From: Clostridia bacterium
Lineage (GTDB): Bacteria > Bacillota_A > Clostridia > Oscillospirales > CAG-272
Direction: 5' to 3'
DNA: 5,976 nt
NCBI GenBank assembly: GCA_017547395.1
Contig: JAFYPS010000157.1
Location: forward strand, 1-5,976
Part shown: piece after piece, positions 1-5,976 of the stretch
Numbering within the stretch: position 1 is the first letter of the stretch
Layout of the letters: every line of letters begins with the position of its first letter
The notes under the pieces: model-generated
Databases searched by the model: none
What the model was told of the DNA's origin: nothing
What the model saw: only the letters and a program-made list of their open reading frames with translations
Program-made: the position numbers and the translations under genes

Positions 1-1
1 T

Positions 2-1261
2 AAGCGACTTCGCATTTACAGCCACCGTCTTGACGCTTTCACTCTTCCCGACTTTTTTGCAAAGCGTTTCGGCGACAAGAGCCGTATCCTCACTCTTATT
101 TCTGCAATAATCATTGCTATTTTCTTTATCCCCTACACTGCTTCTGGATTTGCGGCTTGCGGCAAGCTTTTCTCAAGCCTTTTCGGAATGGACTATATTC
201 TCGCTATGGTGCTCAGCGCCACTGTTATAGTTCTTTACTGCACTCTTGGCGGTTTTCTTGCCGCATCTACCACCGACTTTATTCAGAGTATTATAATGAC
301 TGTTGCGCTCTTTGTTGTAGTCGGCTTTGGTGAGGGTATTGCGGGCGGCTTTAATCAGGTGTTTGACAACGTTAAGGGACTTAACGGTTACCTCGATATT
401 TTCAAGGGCTTCAACGTTGCAAGCGGAACTACCGCAAGCTACGGTGCGCTTCCCGTTGCATCCACTCTTGCATGGGGACTTGGCTACTTTGGTATGCCTC
501 ACATTCTCCTTCGCTTTATGGCAATCGAAAAGCCGAGTGAGCTCAAGACATCCCGCCGTGTTGCAAGCGTTTGGGTAGTTATCTCTATGGCTGTTGCAAT
601 TATCATCGGTGTAATAGGTTACACACTTATGCAAAACGGTATTATCGGCCCATACGACTCTGCTTCTGCGGCTGAAACGGTTATCGTTGATATTTCAAGC
701 GTACTCAGCAAATACGGCTTTGTACCCTCAATTACTGCAGGTCTGATACTCGCGGGTATTCTCGCCTCTACTATGTCGACCGCAGACTCTCAGCTTCTTG
801 CGGCAAGCTCCTCCATTTCACAGAACCTGCTTGCAGAAGTATTCAAGCTCAAGATGTCGAAGAAAGCCCTCTTCATCGTAGCGCGCGTTTCGGTAATCGT
901 TATATCCGTTATCGCTATTTTCCTTGCGCTTGACCCCACAAGCTCGGTATTTACCATCGTTTCGTTCGCCTGGGCAGGCTTTGGCGCAACCTTCGGTCCC
1001 GTAATGCTTGCAGCACTCTTCTGGAAGAGAGCAAACAAGTGGGGCGCACTTGCAGGTATGCTCGCAGGCGGCATTACAGTATTCATATGGAAGTTTGTTG
1101 TACGCGTACAGTTTGCAGACACTGTCCTCAATATCTACGAGCTTCTCCCCGCATTTATCGTAGGCGTAATTGCTATCGTGGTTGTTAGCCTTGCTACCCC
1201 CGCTCCCGCAAAAGAGATTGTCGAAGGGTATGACCTTGCAAAAGCAGCTTGCAAAGAATAA
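2..1261 (+). CDS. putP: Sodium/proline symporter family protein PutP, 5'-truncated by window edge
   Basis: This is a polytopic inner-membrane transporter of the solute:sodium symporter (SSS) family, which couples Na+ entry to uptake of a solute, in PutP's case L-proline. The frame is open from base 2 and ends in TAA at 1259-1261, giving 419 visible residues. By recall of E. coli PutP (502 residues), roughly the first 95 residues are missing, including the early helices that carry several Na+/proline contacts. The visible part tracks PutP closely: residues 1-30 contain KRLRIY, a TLPDFF segment and a DKSRIL segment, followed by a WGLGYFGMPHIL block, an MST triplet at 258-260 (nt 773-781, matching the Ser-Thr Na+ ligands of PutP TM9) and an AWAGFGATFGPV block. 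Long hydrophobic stretches alternate with short loops through to about residue 400. The ATG at 188 is internal, because homology continues upstream of it. Proline is the likeliest substrate, but other SSS substrates cannot be excluded without the N-terminus. Confidence 0.93.
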   Translation, partial: KRLRIYSHRLDAFTLPDFFAKRFGDKSRILTLISAIIIAIFFIPYTASGFAACGKLFSSLFGMDYILAMVLSATVIVLYCTLGGFLAASTTDFIQSIIMTVALFVVVGFGEGIAGGFNQVFDNVKGLNGYLDIFKGFNVASGTTASYGALPVASTLAWGLGYFGMPHILLRFMAIEKPSELKTSRRVASVWVVISMAVAIIIGVIGYTLMQNGIIGPYDSASAAETVIVDISSVLSKYGFVPSITAGLILAGILASTMSTADSQLLAASSSISQNLLAEVFKLKMSKKALFIVARVSVIVISVIAIFLALDPTSSVFTIVSFAWAGFGATFGPVMLAALFWKRANKWGALAGMLAGGITVFIWKFVVRVQFADTVLNIYELLPAFIVGVIAIVVVSLATPAPAKEIVEGYDLAKAACKE

Positions 1262-1267
1262 TTAAAC

Positions 1268-1301
1268 AAAAAAATGCAGTCCTTTCGGACTGCATTTTTT
1301 T
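1268..1301. terminator. Bidirectional rho-independent terminator between convergent genes
   Basis: A 9-bp perfect stem (1274-1282 with 1287-1295) closes a 4-base TTTC loop. It is flanked by an A tract (1268-1273) and a T tract (1296-1301) that extend pairing to 15 bp. The A tract becomes a U tract on the opposite strand, so the structure can stop both the symporter transcript, 7 bases after its stop, and the leftward topoisomerase transcript, about 16 bases after its stop. Confidence 0.93.
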
Positions 1302-1316
1302 ATTTCAAATGACGAA

Positions 1317-3323
1317 TTACACGTCTGCCATTGCAATGAACTTTGAACCGTTTTCCGCAATATATTCGCGACGGCGTGCAACGTTGTCGCCGAGCATAAG
1401 TTCAAACATTTCCTCAGTTGCCGCGGCATCTGTGGGAGTTACCGCGATAAGGCGGCGTGTAGCGGGATTCATAGTCGTCTTTGACATCATCTCAGGCTCG
1501 TTTTCACCAAGTCCTTTTGAACGCTGAAGATTATATTTCACGTTCTCCGAGTCAAGTTTCTTTAAAATCTCAATCTTTTCAAACTCGTTATATGCAAAAT
1601 ACGTTTCGCTCTTGGTAGTGATTTCAAAAAGAGGCGACTCCGCTATAAATATCTTTCCCTTTTCGATAAGCGTAGGGAGAAGCTGATAAAAAAGCGTGAG
1701 AAGAAGCGTTCTGATCTGGAAACCGTCTTCATCGGCATCAGTACAGATAATAATCTTGTTCCAACGAAGCGCATCGTAGTCAAACATCGAAATGTCTCCG
1801 CGTTCCTTGCCCTTAAACTCAACACCGCATCCGATAACGCGAAGAAGATCCGTTATAATTTCGCTCTCGAAAATACGTTTTGTCGATGCTTTAAGGCAGT
1901 TGAGCGTCTTTCCTCTTACGGGGATTATCGCCTGAAATTCCGCATTTCGCGCAGTCTTACATGACCCCATAGCACTGTCGCCCTCAACGATGTATAGCTC
2001 TCGTACAGACGGGTCTTTGGAACGGCAACCGACAAACTTTTCCACTCTGTTGGAAATATCCATCGTTGTCTGCAGTTTTTTCTTGATATCGCTCCTTGTT
2101 TTTTCTGCAGTTTCTCTTGCTCGCTTATTAGCCATAACCTGATTTGCAAACACCTCTGCCTCGTTAGGGTGCTCTGCAAAATAGACCTCAAGATTATGCT
2201 TTATAAACTCGGTAAGCGCGTCCTTGATAAATACGTTGGTTATTGCTTTTTTCGTTTGGTTTTCATAGGACGTCTGGGTTGAAAAACTGTTTATAATAAG
2301 AATAAGGCAATCCTCAATATCGGCAAAGCCTATCTTGCTTTCGTTCTTTTTATAAGCGTTTATAGACTTAAGGTACTTGTCAAGCGCATAAACAAAACCA
2401 AGTCTCACAGCCTTATCGGGTGAACCTCCGTGCTCAAGAAAACTCGAGTTGTGATAATATTCGATTCTGTTTACCTTGTTGGAAACACAGAACGTTATAT
2501 CTGCCTTGAGTTTATAGTCATCCTTGTCCTCACGGTCGCGGCCGCTGCATTCAAGATGCCAGAGCGCAGGCTCGGTAAGCGCCGTTTCATTCGCTATTTC
2601 ACGGACGTAATCCGAAATACCGTTCTCGTATACGAATTCTTCCTTGTCAAATTTGCCGTCTTCGTTTTCAAACTTAAGCACAAACTTGAGTCCCGCATTT
2701 ACGACAGACTGCTGCTGAAGTACTGCACGGAAGGAATCCTTTGGAATATTTATATCGGTAAACACCTCAATATCCGGACGCCAGCGTATAATTGTACCGT
2801 GCTTTTTACCGCGCTTTTCAATAGGCTCCGACGTGAGTTTGCTCACCGCCTCGCCCTTTTTAAAACTGATTCTGTGCACGTCGGTACCGTCGTAAGAAGC
2901 AACCTCCATAAACTCGGAGGAATACTGAGTTGCGCACGCGCCAAGTCCGTTAAGACCAAGCGAGTAGCCATACGCCGCATTGTCATCGTTATTGGAATAC
3001 TTTCCTCCCGCATAAAGTTCGCAGAAAACGAGTTCCCAGTTATAACGCTTTTCCTTTTCGTTATATCCAAGAGGCACGCCGCGTCCAAAGTCCTCGACTT
3101 CAATAGTGTGGTCGCGCCATACGGTAATATCTATTTCACTGCCGTGACCTTCTCTCGCTTCGTCAACAGAATTCGAGAGTATCTCAAAAAAAGAATGCTC
3201 GCATCCTTCAAGTCCGTCGGAGCCGAAAATTACCGCAGGACGTTTGCGCACACGGTCGGCGCCTTTAAGCATTGAAATACTTTGATTATTATATTGTGCA
3301 GTGTTCTTGTCGCTCTGCGCCAT
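1317..3323 (-). CDS. parE: Type IIA DNA topoisomerase subunit B, ParE/GyrB-like
   Basis: This is the ATPase subunit of a type IIA topoisomerase (topoisomerase IV or gyrase), which works with a ParC/GyrA-like subunit to pass one DNA duplex through another. The 668 residues are full length for ParE or for a GyrB lacking inserts. A GHKL ATPase domain comes first: E47 and N51 in the FFEILSN segment, D78 in DFGRG (78-82), AGGK (105-108), GLNGLG (123-128) and HGT (175-177). A transducer domain carries the QTK switch lysine at 356-358. The TOPRIM domain has EGDSA (447-451), PVRGK (468-472), DADEDG (529-534) and KGLGE (603-607), so the metal-binding Glu and Asp residues are all present. It differs from canonical GyrB in DNGRG to DFGRG, GLHGVG to GLNGLG and DADVDG to DADEDG. 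From memory these changes recur in a clostridial ParE-like group, which is why parE is preferred to gyrB; the symbol is less certain than the family. The ATG at 3321-3323 has a good Shine-Dalgarno sequence and a consensus promoter. No A-subunit gene adjoins it. Confidence 0.93.
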   Translation of the reverse strand: MAQSDKNTAQYNNQSISMLKGADRVRKRPAVIFGSDGLEGCEHSFFEILSNSVDEAREGHGSEIDITVWRDHTIEVEDFGRGVPLGYNEKEKRYNWELVFCELYAGGKYSNNDDNAAYGYSLGLNGLGACATQYSSEFMEVASYDGTDVHRISFKKGEAVSKLTSEPIEKRGKKHGTIIRWRPDIEVFTDINIPKDSFRAVLQQQSVVNAGLKFVLKFENEDGKFDKEEFVYENGISDYVREIANETALTEPALWHLECSGRDREDKDDYKLKADITFCVSNKVNRIEYYHNSSFLEHGGSPDKAVRLGFVYALDKYLKSINAYKKNESKIGFADIEDCLILIINSFSTQTSYENQTKKAITNVFIKDALTEFIKHNLEVYFAEHPNEAEVFANQVMANKRARETAEKTRSDIKKKLQTTMDISNRVEKFVGCRSKDPSVRELYIVEGDSAMGSCKTARNAEFQAIIPVRGKTLNCLKASTKRIFESEIITDLLRVIGCGVEFKGKERGDISMFDYDALRWNKIIICTDADEDGFQIRTLLLTLFYQLLPTLIEKGKIFIAESPLFEITTKSETYFAYNEFEKIEILKKLDSENVKYNLQRSKGLGENEPEMMSKTTMNPATRRLIAVTPTDAAATEEMFELMLGDNVARRREYIAENGSKFIAMADV

Positions 3324-3330
3324 CGTTGTT

Positions 3331-3336
3331 TCTCCT
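3331..3336 (-). promoter_or_regulatory. Shine-Dalgarno site of the topoisomerase gene
   Basis: On the minus strand AGGAGA lies 7 bases before the ATG at 3323. This spacing is ideal and fixes the start codon of the topoisomerase B subunit. Confidence 0.88.
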
Positions 3337-3355
3337 AAAAATTTTATTACATTTT

Positions 3356-3384
3356 ATTATACAACATATGCCGATTTTTGTCAA
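3356..3384 (-). promoter_or_regulatory. Perfect-consensus sigma-A promoter for the topoisomerase gene
   Basis: Read on the minus strand, TTGACA (3379-3384) and TATAAT (3356-3361) are separated by exactly 17 bases. Both hexamers match the housekeeping sigma consensus at every position. Transcription should begin near 3348-3350, giving a leader of about 25 bases that ends with the Shine-Dalgarno site. This predicts strong expression unless a regulator intervenes. Confidence 0.9.
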
Positions 3385-3385
3385 T

Positions 3386-3409
3386 TAAAAAACTATATAT
3401 AGGTTTTTA
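3386..3409. repeat. 24-bp imperfect palindrome between divergent promoters, candidate operator
   Basis: The 10-bp self-complementary core CTATATATAG (3393-3402) is flanked by an A tract on the left and a T tract on the right. This gives 11 of 12 matched pairs; only 3392/3403 (A opposite G) fails. It begins 2 bases beyond the leftward -35 and ends 10 bases before the rightward -35. A bound dimer could therefore affect both promoters. The region is very AT-rich, so a chance palindrome or an UP-element-like sequence is a serious alternative. No regulator gene is visible nearby. Confidence 0.45.
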
Positions 3410-3419
3410 TCATATACAA

Positions 3420-3448
3420 TTGCTATGTACAATATTTTTTGGTATAAT
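3420..3448 (+). promoter_or_regulatory. Sigma-A promoter with extended -10 for the membrane protein-addB unit
   Basis: TATAAT at 3443-3448 is preceded by TGG (3440-3442), an extended -10 motif. A weaker -35, TTGCTA (3420-3425, four of six consensus bases), lies 17 bases upstream. Transcription should start near 3455, about 25 bases before the ATG at 3480. It is the only convincing promoter upstream of the two rightward genes, and no second one is apparent before addB. Confidence 0.8.
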
Positions 3449-3464
3449 AGTATATATAAATAAG

Positions 3465-3472
3465 AAGGGGGG
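3465..3472 (+). promoter_or_regulatory. Shine-Dalgarno site fixing the start at 3480
   Basis: AAGGGGGG ends 7 bases before ATG 3480-3482 and lies downstream of the extended -10 promoter. The frame is open further upstream to a TTG at 3378, but that start would lie upstream of the promoter's -10, so 3480 is the supported start. Confidence 0.85.
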
Positions 3473-3479
3473 CGGAAAT

Positions 3480-4175
3480 ATGGCTGATAATTTTGAACTT
3501 CACCGTTTACGTAAGGAAAACAGAGCGCTTAAAAAGAAGCTCCACAGTCTTGAGAAAAGCAGCGGTGCTGCAAAACCCTCTCCCGAAAAAGACGGCAACT
3601 GCTACAGCGCAAACAATTACTTTGCATATCTGCTTGCGCGTATAAGAGGAAAAAGTTTTTACACGTCGGTATATAAGTTTTTGAAACCGTCTATATGGGT
3701 AACGCGTATTTTCCGTTGGCTCCTCATACTTTATCAGTACATTCAGGCGGGCGCGTTTGTAATTCTTTACACCGCGGTGTTTATTCTTATAATTCCTATT
3801 TTGCTGATCATAACCGCGATTACGCTTATCGCTACGCTGATTTTAAGAAAAAGAAACGCGGACAGACTTCTTGAAAGATTAAAAACCGACGTTGTTTTTA
3901 TCATCCCCGACGGTAAAGACGCCTTTGAAAAAGAATCGCTTTTAAAGCGGTGCGCGGAACACAGTGACTCGACCGTGCTTGTTGTTTCTCCTTTCTTTCT
4001 CGAAAAAACAGGTGTAACAAGTGATAAAGAAAAAATGTACGTCTGCTACCGCAAGGAAGCGGAAAACGTTTTTATTCTTCGCAACTATTTCTTTTTCTAT
4101 TTCAGAAAGCGTTTGAAAAAAACGCATATTCATAACGTAACGGAAATAAAAGTTTTTTGCAACAAAGAGGATTAA
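3480..4175 (+). CDS. Unrecognised membrane protein with charged helical N-terminus, first gene of the addB operon
   Basis: I do not recognise the family of this 231-residue protein. Residues 5-27 are rich in Leu, Lys, Arg and Glu with heptad-like Leu spacing (LHRLRKENRALKKKL), suggesting a short coiled coil. A polar linker of about 15 residues follows. Residues 73-90 form an aromatic, possibly amphipathic helix. Residues 90-122 are an unbroken hydrophobic stretch that could be one long helix or a tight two-helix hairpin around P106. Basic residues (RKR, 123-125) follow directly, favouring a cytoplasmic C-terminus by the positive-inside rule. The C-terminal 105 residues alternate hydrophobic strands (DVVFIIPDG at 137-145, TVLVVSPFF at 165-173, NVFIL at 196-200) with charged helices, so they may be a small alpha/beta domain. 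No catalytic motif or signal peptide is evident. It sits 4 bases before addB with no terminator between, so the two are probably co-transcribed; a role in DNA repair would be inference from position alone. Confidence 0.85.
   Translation: MADNFELHRLRKENRALKKKLHSLEKSSGAAKPSPEKDGNCYSANNYFAYLLARIRGKSFYTSVYKFLKPSIWVTRIFRWLLILYQYIQAGAFVILYTAVFILIIPILLIITAITLIATLILRKRNADRLLERLKTDVVFIIPDGKDAFEKESLLKRCAEHSDSTVLVVSPFFLEKTGVTSDKEKMYVCYRKEAENVFILRNYFFFYFRKRLKKTHIHNVTEIKVFCNKED
4164..4170 (+). promoter_or_regulatory. Shine-Dalgarno site of addB inside the upstream gene
   Basis: AAAGAGG lies 9 bases before ATG 4180-4182, within the last codons of the membrane protein gene. This supports the 4180 start and suggests that translation of the two genes is coupled. 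Confidence 0.7.
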
Positions 4176-4179
4176 AGCT

Positions 4180-5976
4180 ATGCTTACTTTGCTGTATGGC
4201 ACGCGAGGAGCGCGTGAAGGTATATACCAAAAAATACGCGGTGACGTTGAAGGCGGAAATCGCGCCTACCTTATCGTTCCTGACCAGAAAGCGCTTCTCG
4301 CTGAAGAAGCGCTCATGAAATACATCCCGCGAACCGCCGCACTGCTTGTCGATGCGGTCGGTTTTTCGCGCCTTGCAAACCTTGTTTGCCGTCGCTACGG
4401 CTCGCTCACCTACAGATATGCAACCGACGGTGCAAAGGCTGTTATTATGTACAGTGCAATAAAGAAGCTCCGCCCTATGCTCACCGTTTTCGGAGGCGAT
4501 CTTCAAAGCGGGGTACTCGAGGCACTCTGTTCACTCTGCCGCGAATTCAGAACCTGCGCCGTCAGTCCCGACGAACTGCAAAAAGCATCGGACTCTCTTG
4601 GCGACGGTCCGCTCAAAGACAAAACCGGCGACCTTGCACTGATCTATGCAGAATATGAGAACCTGCTCCATAAGAACTTCGCAGAGGTCGAGGACGACCT
4701 TGACACGCTTGCATCTCTTCTCGAAGAAAATGACTTTTTTGAAGGAGCAAACGTATATATCGACTCCTTTGTAAGCTTTACAAAGCAGGAAATGACGATT
4801 ATCGGACGTATGCTCGCAAAAAACGTAAACGTAACTATAACTCTCCCCTTTTCAAGAGTCGGCGCGCATATGGAAGAGTGTCGCGACACGCGTAAAAAGC
4901 TTCTTTCGATATCATCAAAGCTATCTTCAGAAGTTTTTGAAGAGTATGCAGACGACCCATCTCCCGAAGCACTCAAATTTGTAAAAGAAAATATGTGGAA
5001 TTTCGCTTCGGGCGAAACGTTTGACGGTGATACAAATGACGCGCTTAAAATTGTCGAATGCTATGACAAAAACGAAGAGGCAGAAAACTGTCTGAAAGAA
5101 ATCTACTCGGTTCTTAATAACGGCGGTTCATTTTCCGACATAGCAATAATTGCAAGAAATGCTCAAAGCTACGCAGGCACTGTTGACCGTCTGCTGAAAA
5201 AATGCAAAATCCCGTTCTTCTTTTCGAAGAAAACAGATGCGTCACTTCTCCCGCTTACGGGACTTATTCTGTCCGCGCTTTCACTGTACATAGGCGACTT
5301 CAACCTTTCGGATATGACCGCATATATAAAATGCGGTCTGTGCGGTATCAGCGACGACGAATGCGACGTATTTGAAGAGTATATCGACAGATGGAACGTA
5401 AACGGACGTGCAAGATATCTTGACGGAGAAGATTTTACAATGTCAAAGGAGGGTTATACTGCAAAAGCGGTAACTCCCGAAACGCTTGCAGACGTGAACG
5501 AAATCAAGCGCAAGCTTGCACTTCCGCTCATGCGCTTTTGCGATACCCTCGACGGTGCAAAAACCGTCACCGACTTTGCAAGTGCAGTATACGAATATCT
5601 TGACGAGCTTGGAATCAGGGAAAGATGTCAGGATCCGTCCCTTGTCCGCTATTTCGGCGCAGACCGCACTGAAGACGCGATAAGACTCTGGAACATTACT
5701 CTTGATGCGCTCGACACGCTTGTGGAAGCATCGAGCGATGAGGAAATTACCGCCGCAGAATTTCTGGTACTTATAAAAATCCTTTTCTCCGCAATTGATA
5801 TTGCAAGTATTCCCTCGTCAAAGGACCAGATTATTATCGGCGACGCGGGTACTATACGCATTGACGGACGTAACACGGTTATAATCCTCGGCGCAGTTGA
5901 GGGCGTTTTCCCTGCCGCAGTAAATGAAAGTCCTACTCTTTGCGAAAGCGAACGCGAAGTTCTTGAAAAGTGCGGA
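4180..5976 (+). CDS. addB: AddB (RexB-like) helicase-nuclease subunit, 3' part beyond window
   Basis: AddB is the second subunit of the cytoplasmic AddAB complex, which resects double-strand breaks and prepares 3' single strands for RecA; AddA supplies the motor. The frame stays open from ATG 4180 to the window end, giving 599 residues, about half of the usual 1,100-1,200. The visible part is the N-terminal, inactivated-helicase-like half. Support comes from the AddB-like start with LLYG (4-7), the LIVPDQ strand (31-36, AddB usually VPEQ), the D-SF-x-SFTKQE block (195-204, corresponding to the GFTPQE region) and the IILGAVEGVFPA block (569-580, matching the conserved LGxxEGxFP). The RecB-family nuclease domain and its iron-sulphur cysteines would lie past the right edge. 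At the Walker A position the sequence reads GTRGAREG (7-14), with no GK[ST], so ATP binding by this subunit is probably lost. It follows the membrane protein gene after 4 bases, and addA is expected downstream. A distant PD-(D/E)XK helicase paralogue is the alternative. Confidence 0.9.
   Translation, partial: MLTLLYGTRGAREGIYQKIRGDVEGGNRAYLIVPDQKALLAEEALMKYIPRTAALLVDAVGFSRLANLVCRRYGSLTYRYATDGAKAVIMYSAIKKLRPMLTVFGGDLQSGVLEALCSLCREFRTCAVSPDELQKASDSLGDGPLKDKTGDLALIYAEYENLLHKNFAEVEDDLDTLASLLEENDFFEGANVYIDSFVSFTKQEMTIIGRMLAKNVNVTITLPFSRVGAHMEECRDTRKKLLSISSKLSSEVFEEYADDPSPEALKFVKENMWNFASGETFDGDTNDALKIVECYDKNEEAENCLKEIYSVLNNGGSFSDIAIIARNAQSYAGTVDRLLKKCKIPFFFSKKTDASLLPLTGLILSALSLYIGDFNLSDMTAYIKCGLCGISDDECDVFEEYIDRWNVNGRARYLDGEDFTMSKEGYTAKAVTPETLADVNEIKRKLALPLMRFCDTLDGAKTVTDFASAVYEYLDELGIRERCQDPSLVRYFGADRTEDAIRLWNITLDALDTLVEASSDEEITAAEFLVLIKILFSAIDIASIPSSKDQIIIGDAGTIRIDGRNTVIILGAVEGVFPAAVNESPTLCESEREVLEKCG

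Noticed and set aside
173..634. A 153-codon frame on the - strand
   Set aside because: It is antisense to the symporter, has a low-complexity Asn/Lys/His/Cys-rich translation and no homology I can recognise.
188..1261. ATG at 188 as the start of the symporter
   Set aside because: The same frame upstream to base 2 encodes clear PutP sequence (KRLRIY, TLPDFF, DKSRIL), so the gene starts before the window.
2430..3275. A 281-codon open frame on the + strand
   Set aside because: It lies wholly antisense inside the topoisomerase gene, whose family motifs are unmistakable. Its translation shows no recognisable domain and it has no promoter or ribosome site of its own.
3415..3433. Two TACAAT hexamers (3415-3420 and 3428-3433) as extra -10 elements or a direct-repeat binding site
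   Set aside because: Neither has a plausible -35 at proper spacing, and two 6-base copies in AT-rich DNA are expected by chance.
3378..3479. N-terminal extension of the membrane protein from a TTG at 3378
   Set aside because: It would begin upstream of the -10 element that should transcribe the gene and would translate promoter DNA. The ATG at 3480 has a strong ribosome binding site.
4102..4976. Several minus-strand and alternate-frame open frames across the start of addB
   Set aside because: All overlap addB, whose family landmarks run continuously in the + frame from 4180. The overlapping frames lack motifs and ribosome sites.
1..5976. A new defence, mobile or RNA-based system
   Set aside because: No repeat array, inverted-repeat-bounded element, structured RNA, toxin-antitoxin pair or recombinase is visible. 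Three of the four genes belong to familiar families.

Overview
The window looks like ordinary chromosome from a Gram-positive anaerobe of class Clostridia. The supports are an AddB-type (not RecBCD-type) recombination gene, a divergent clostridial-style type IIA topoisomerase B subunit, purine-rich Shine-Dalgarno sequences and sigma-A consensus promoters. Genus cannot be read from the sequence. No rRNA, tRNA, CRISPR array, insertion sequence or phage gene is visible, and almost all of the sequence is coding.

Layout: (1) Positions 2-1261, + strand, hold the C-terminal four fifths of a PutP-family sodium/solute symporter whose 5' end lies outside the window. (2) A strong hairpin with A and T tracts at 1268-1301 separates it from the convergent gene at 1317-3323 and should terminate both. 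(3) Positions 1317-3323, - strand, hold a complete 668-residue ParE/GyrB-like topoisomerase subunit with altered ATPase and TOPRIM signature residues. (4) Positions 3324-3479 are a divergent promoter region: a perfect-consensus leftward promoter, a near-perfect 24-bp AT-rich palindrome, and a rightward extended -10 promoter. (5) Positions 3480-4175, + strand, encode an unrecognised 231-residue membrane protein with a charged, helix-prone N-terminus. (6) Four bases later, at 4180, addB begins and runs open off the right edge, with 599 residues visible.

How the genes relate: the membrane protein and addB are very probably one transcription unit, with addA expected beyond the right edge. AddAB processes double-strand breaks for RecA-dependent repair, and the divergent neighbour is also a DNA-topology enzyme, but the shared promoter region is the only link seen here. 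The symporter is an independent nutrient-uptake gene.

No clearly new multi-gene system is present. The points most worth following are the lost Walker A motif in AddB, the unknown membrane protein in its operon, and the palindrome between the divergent promoters.
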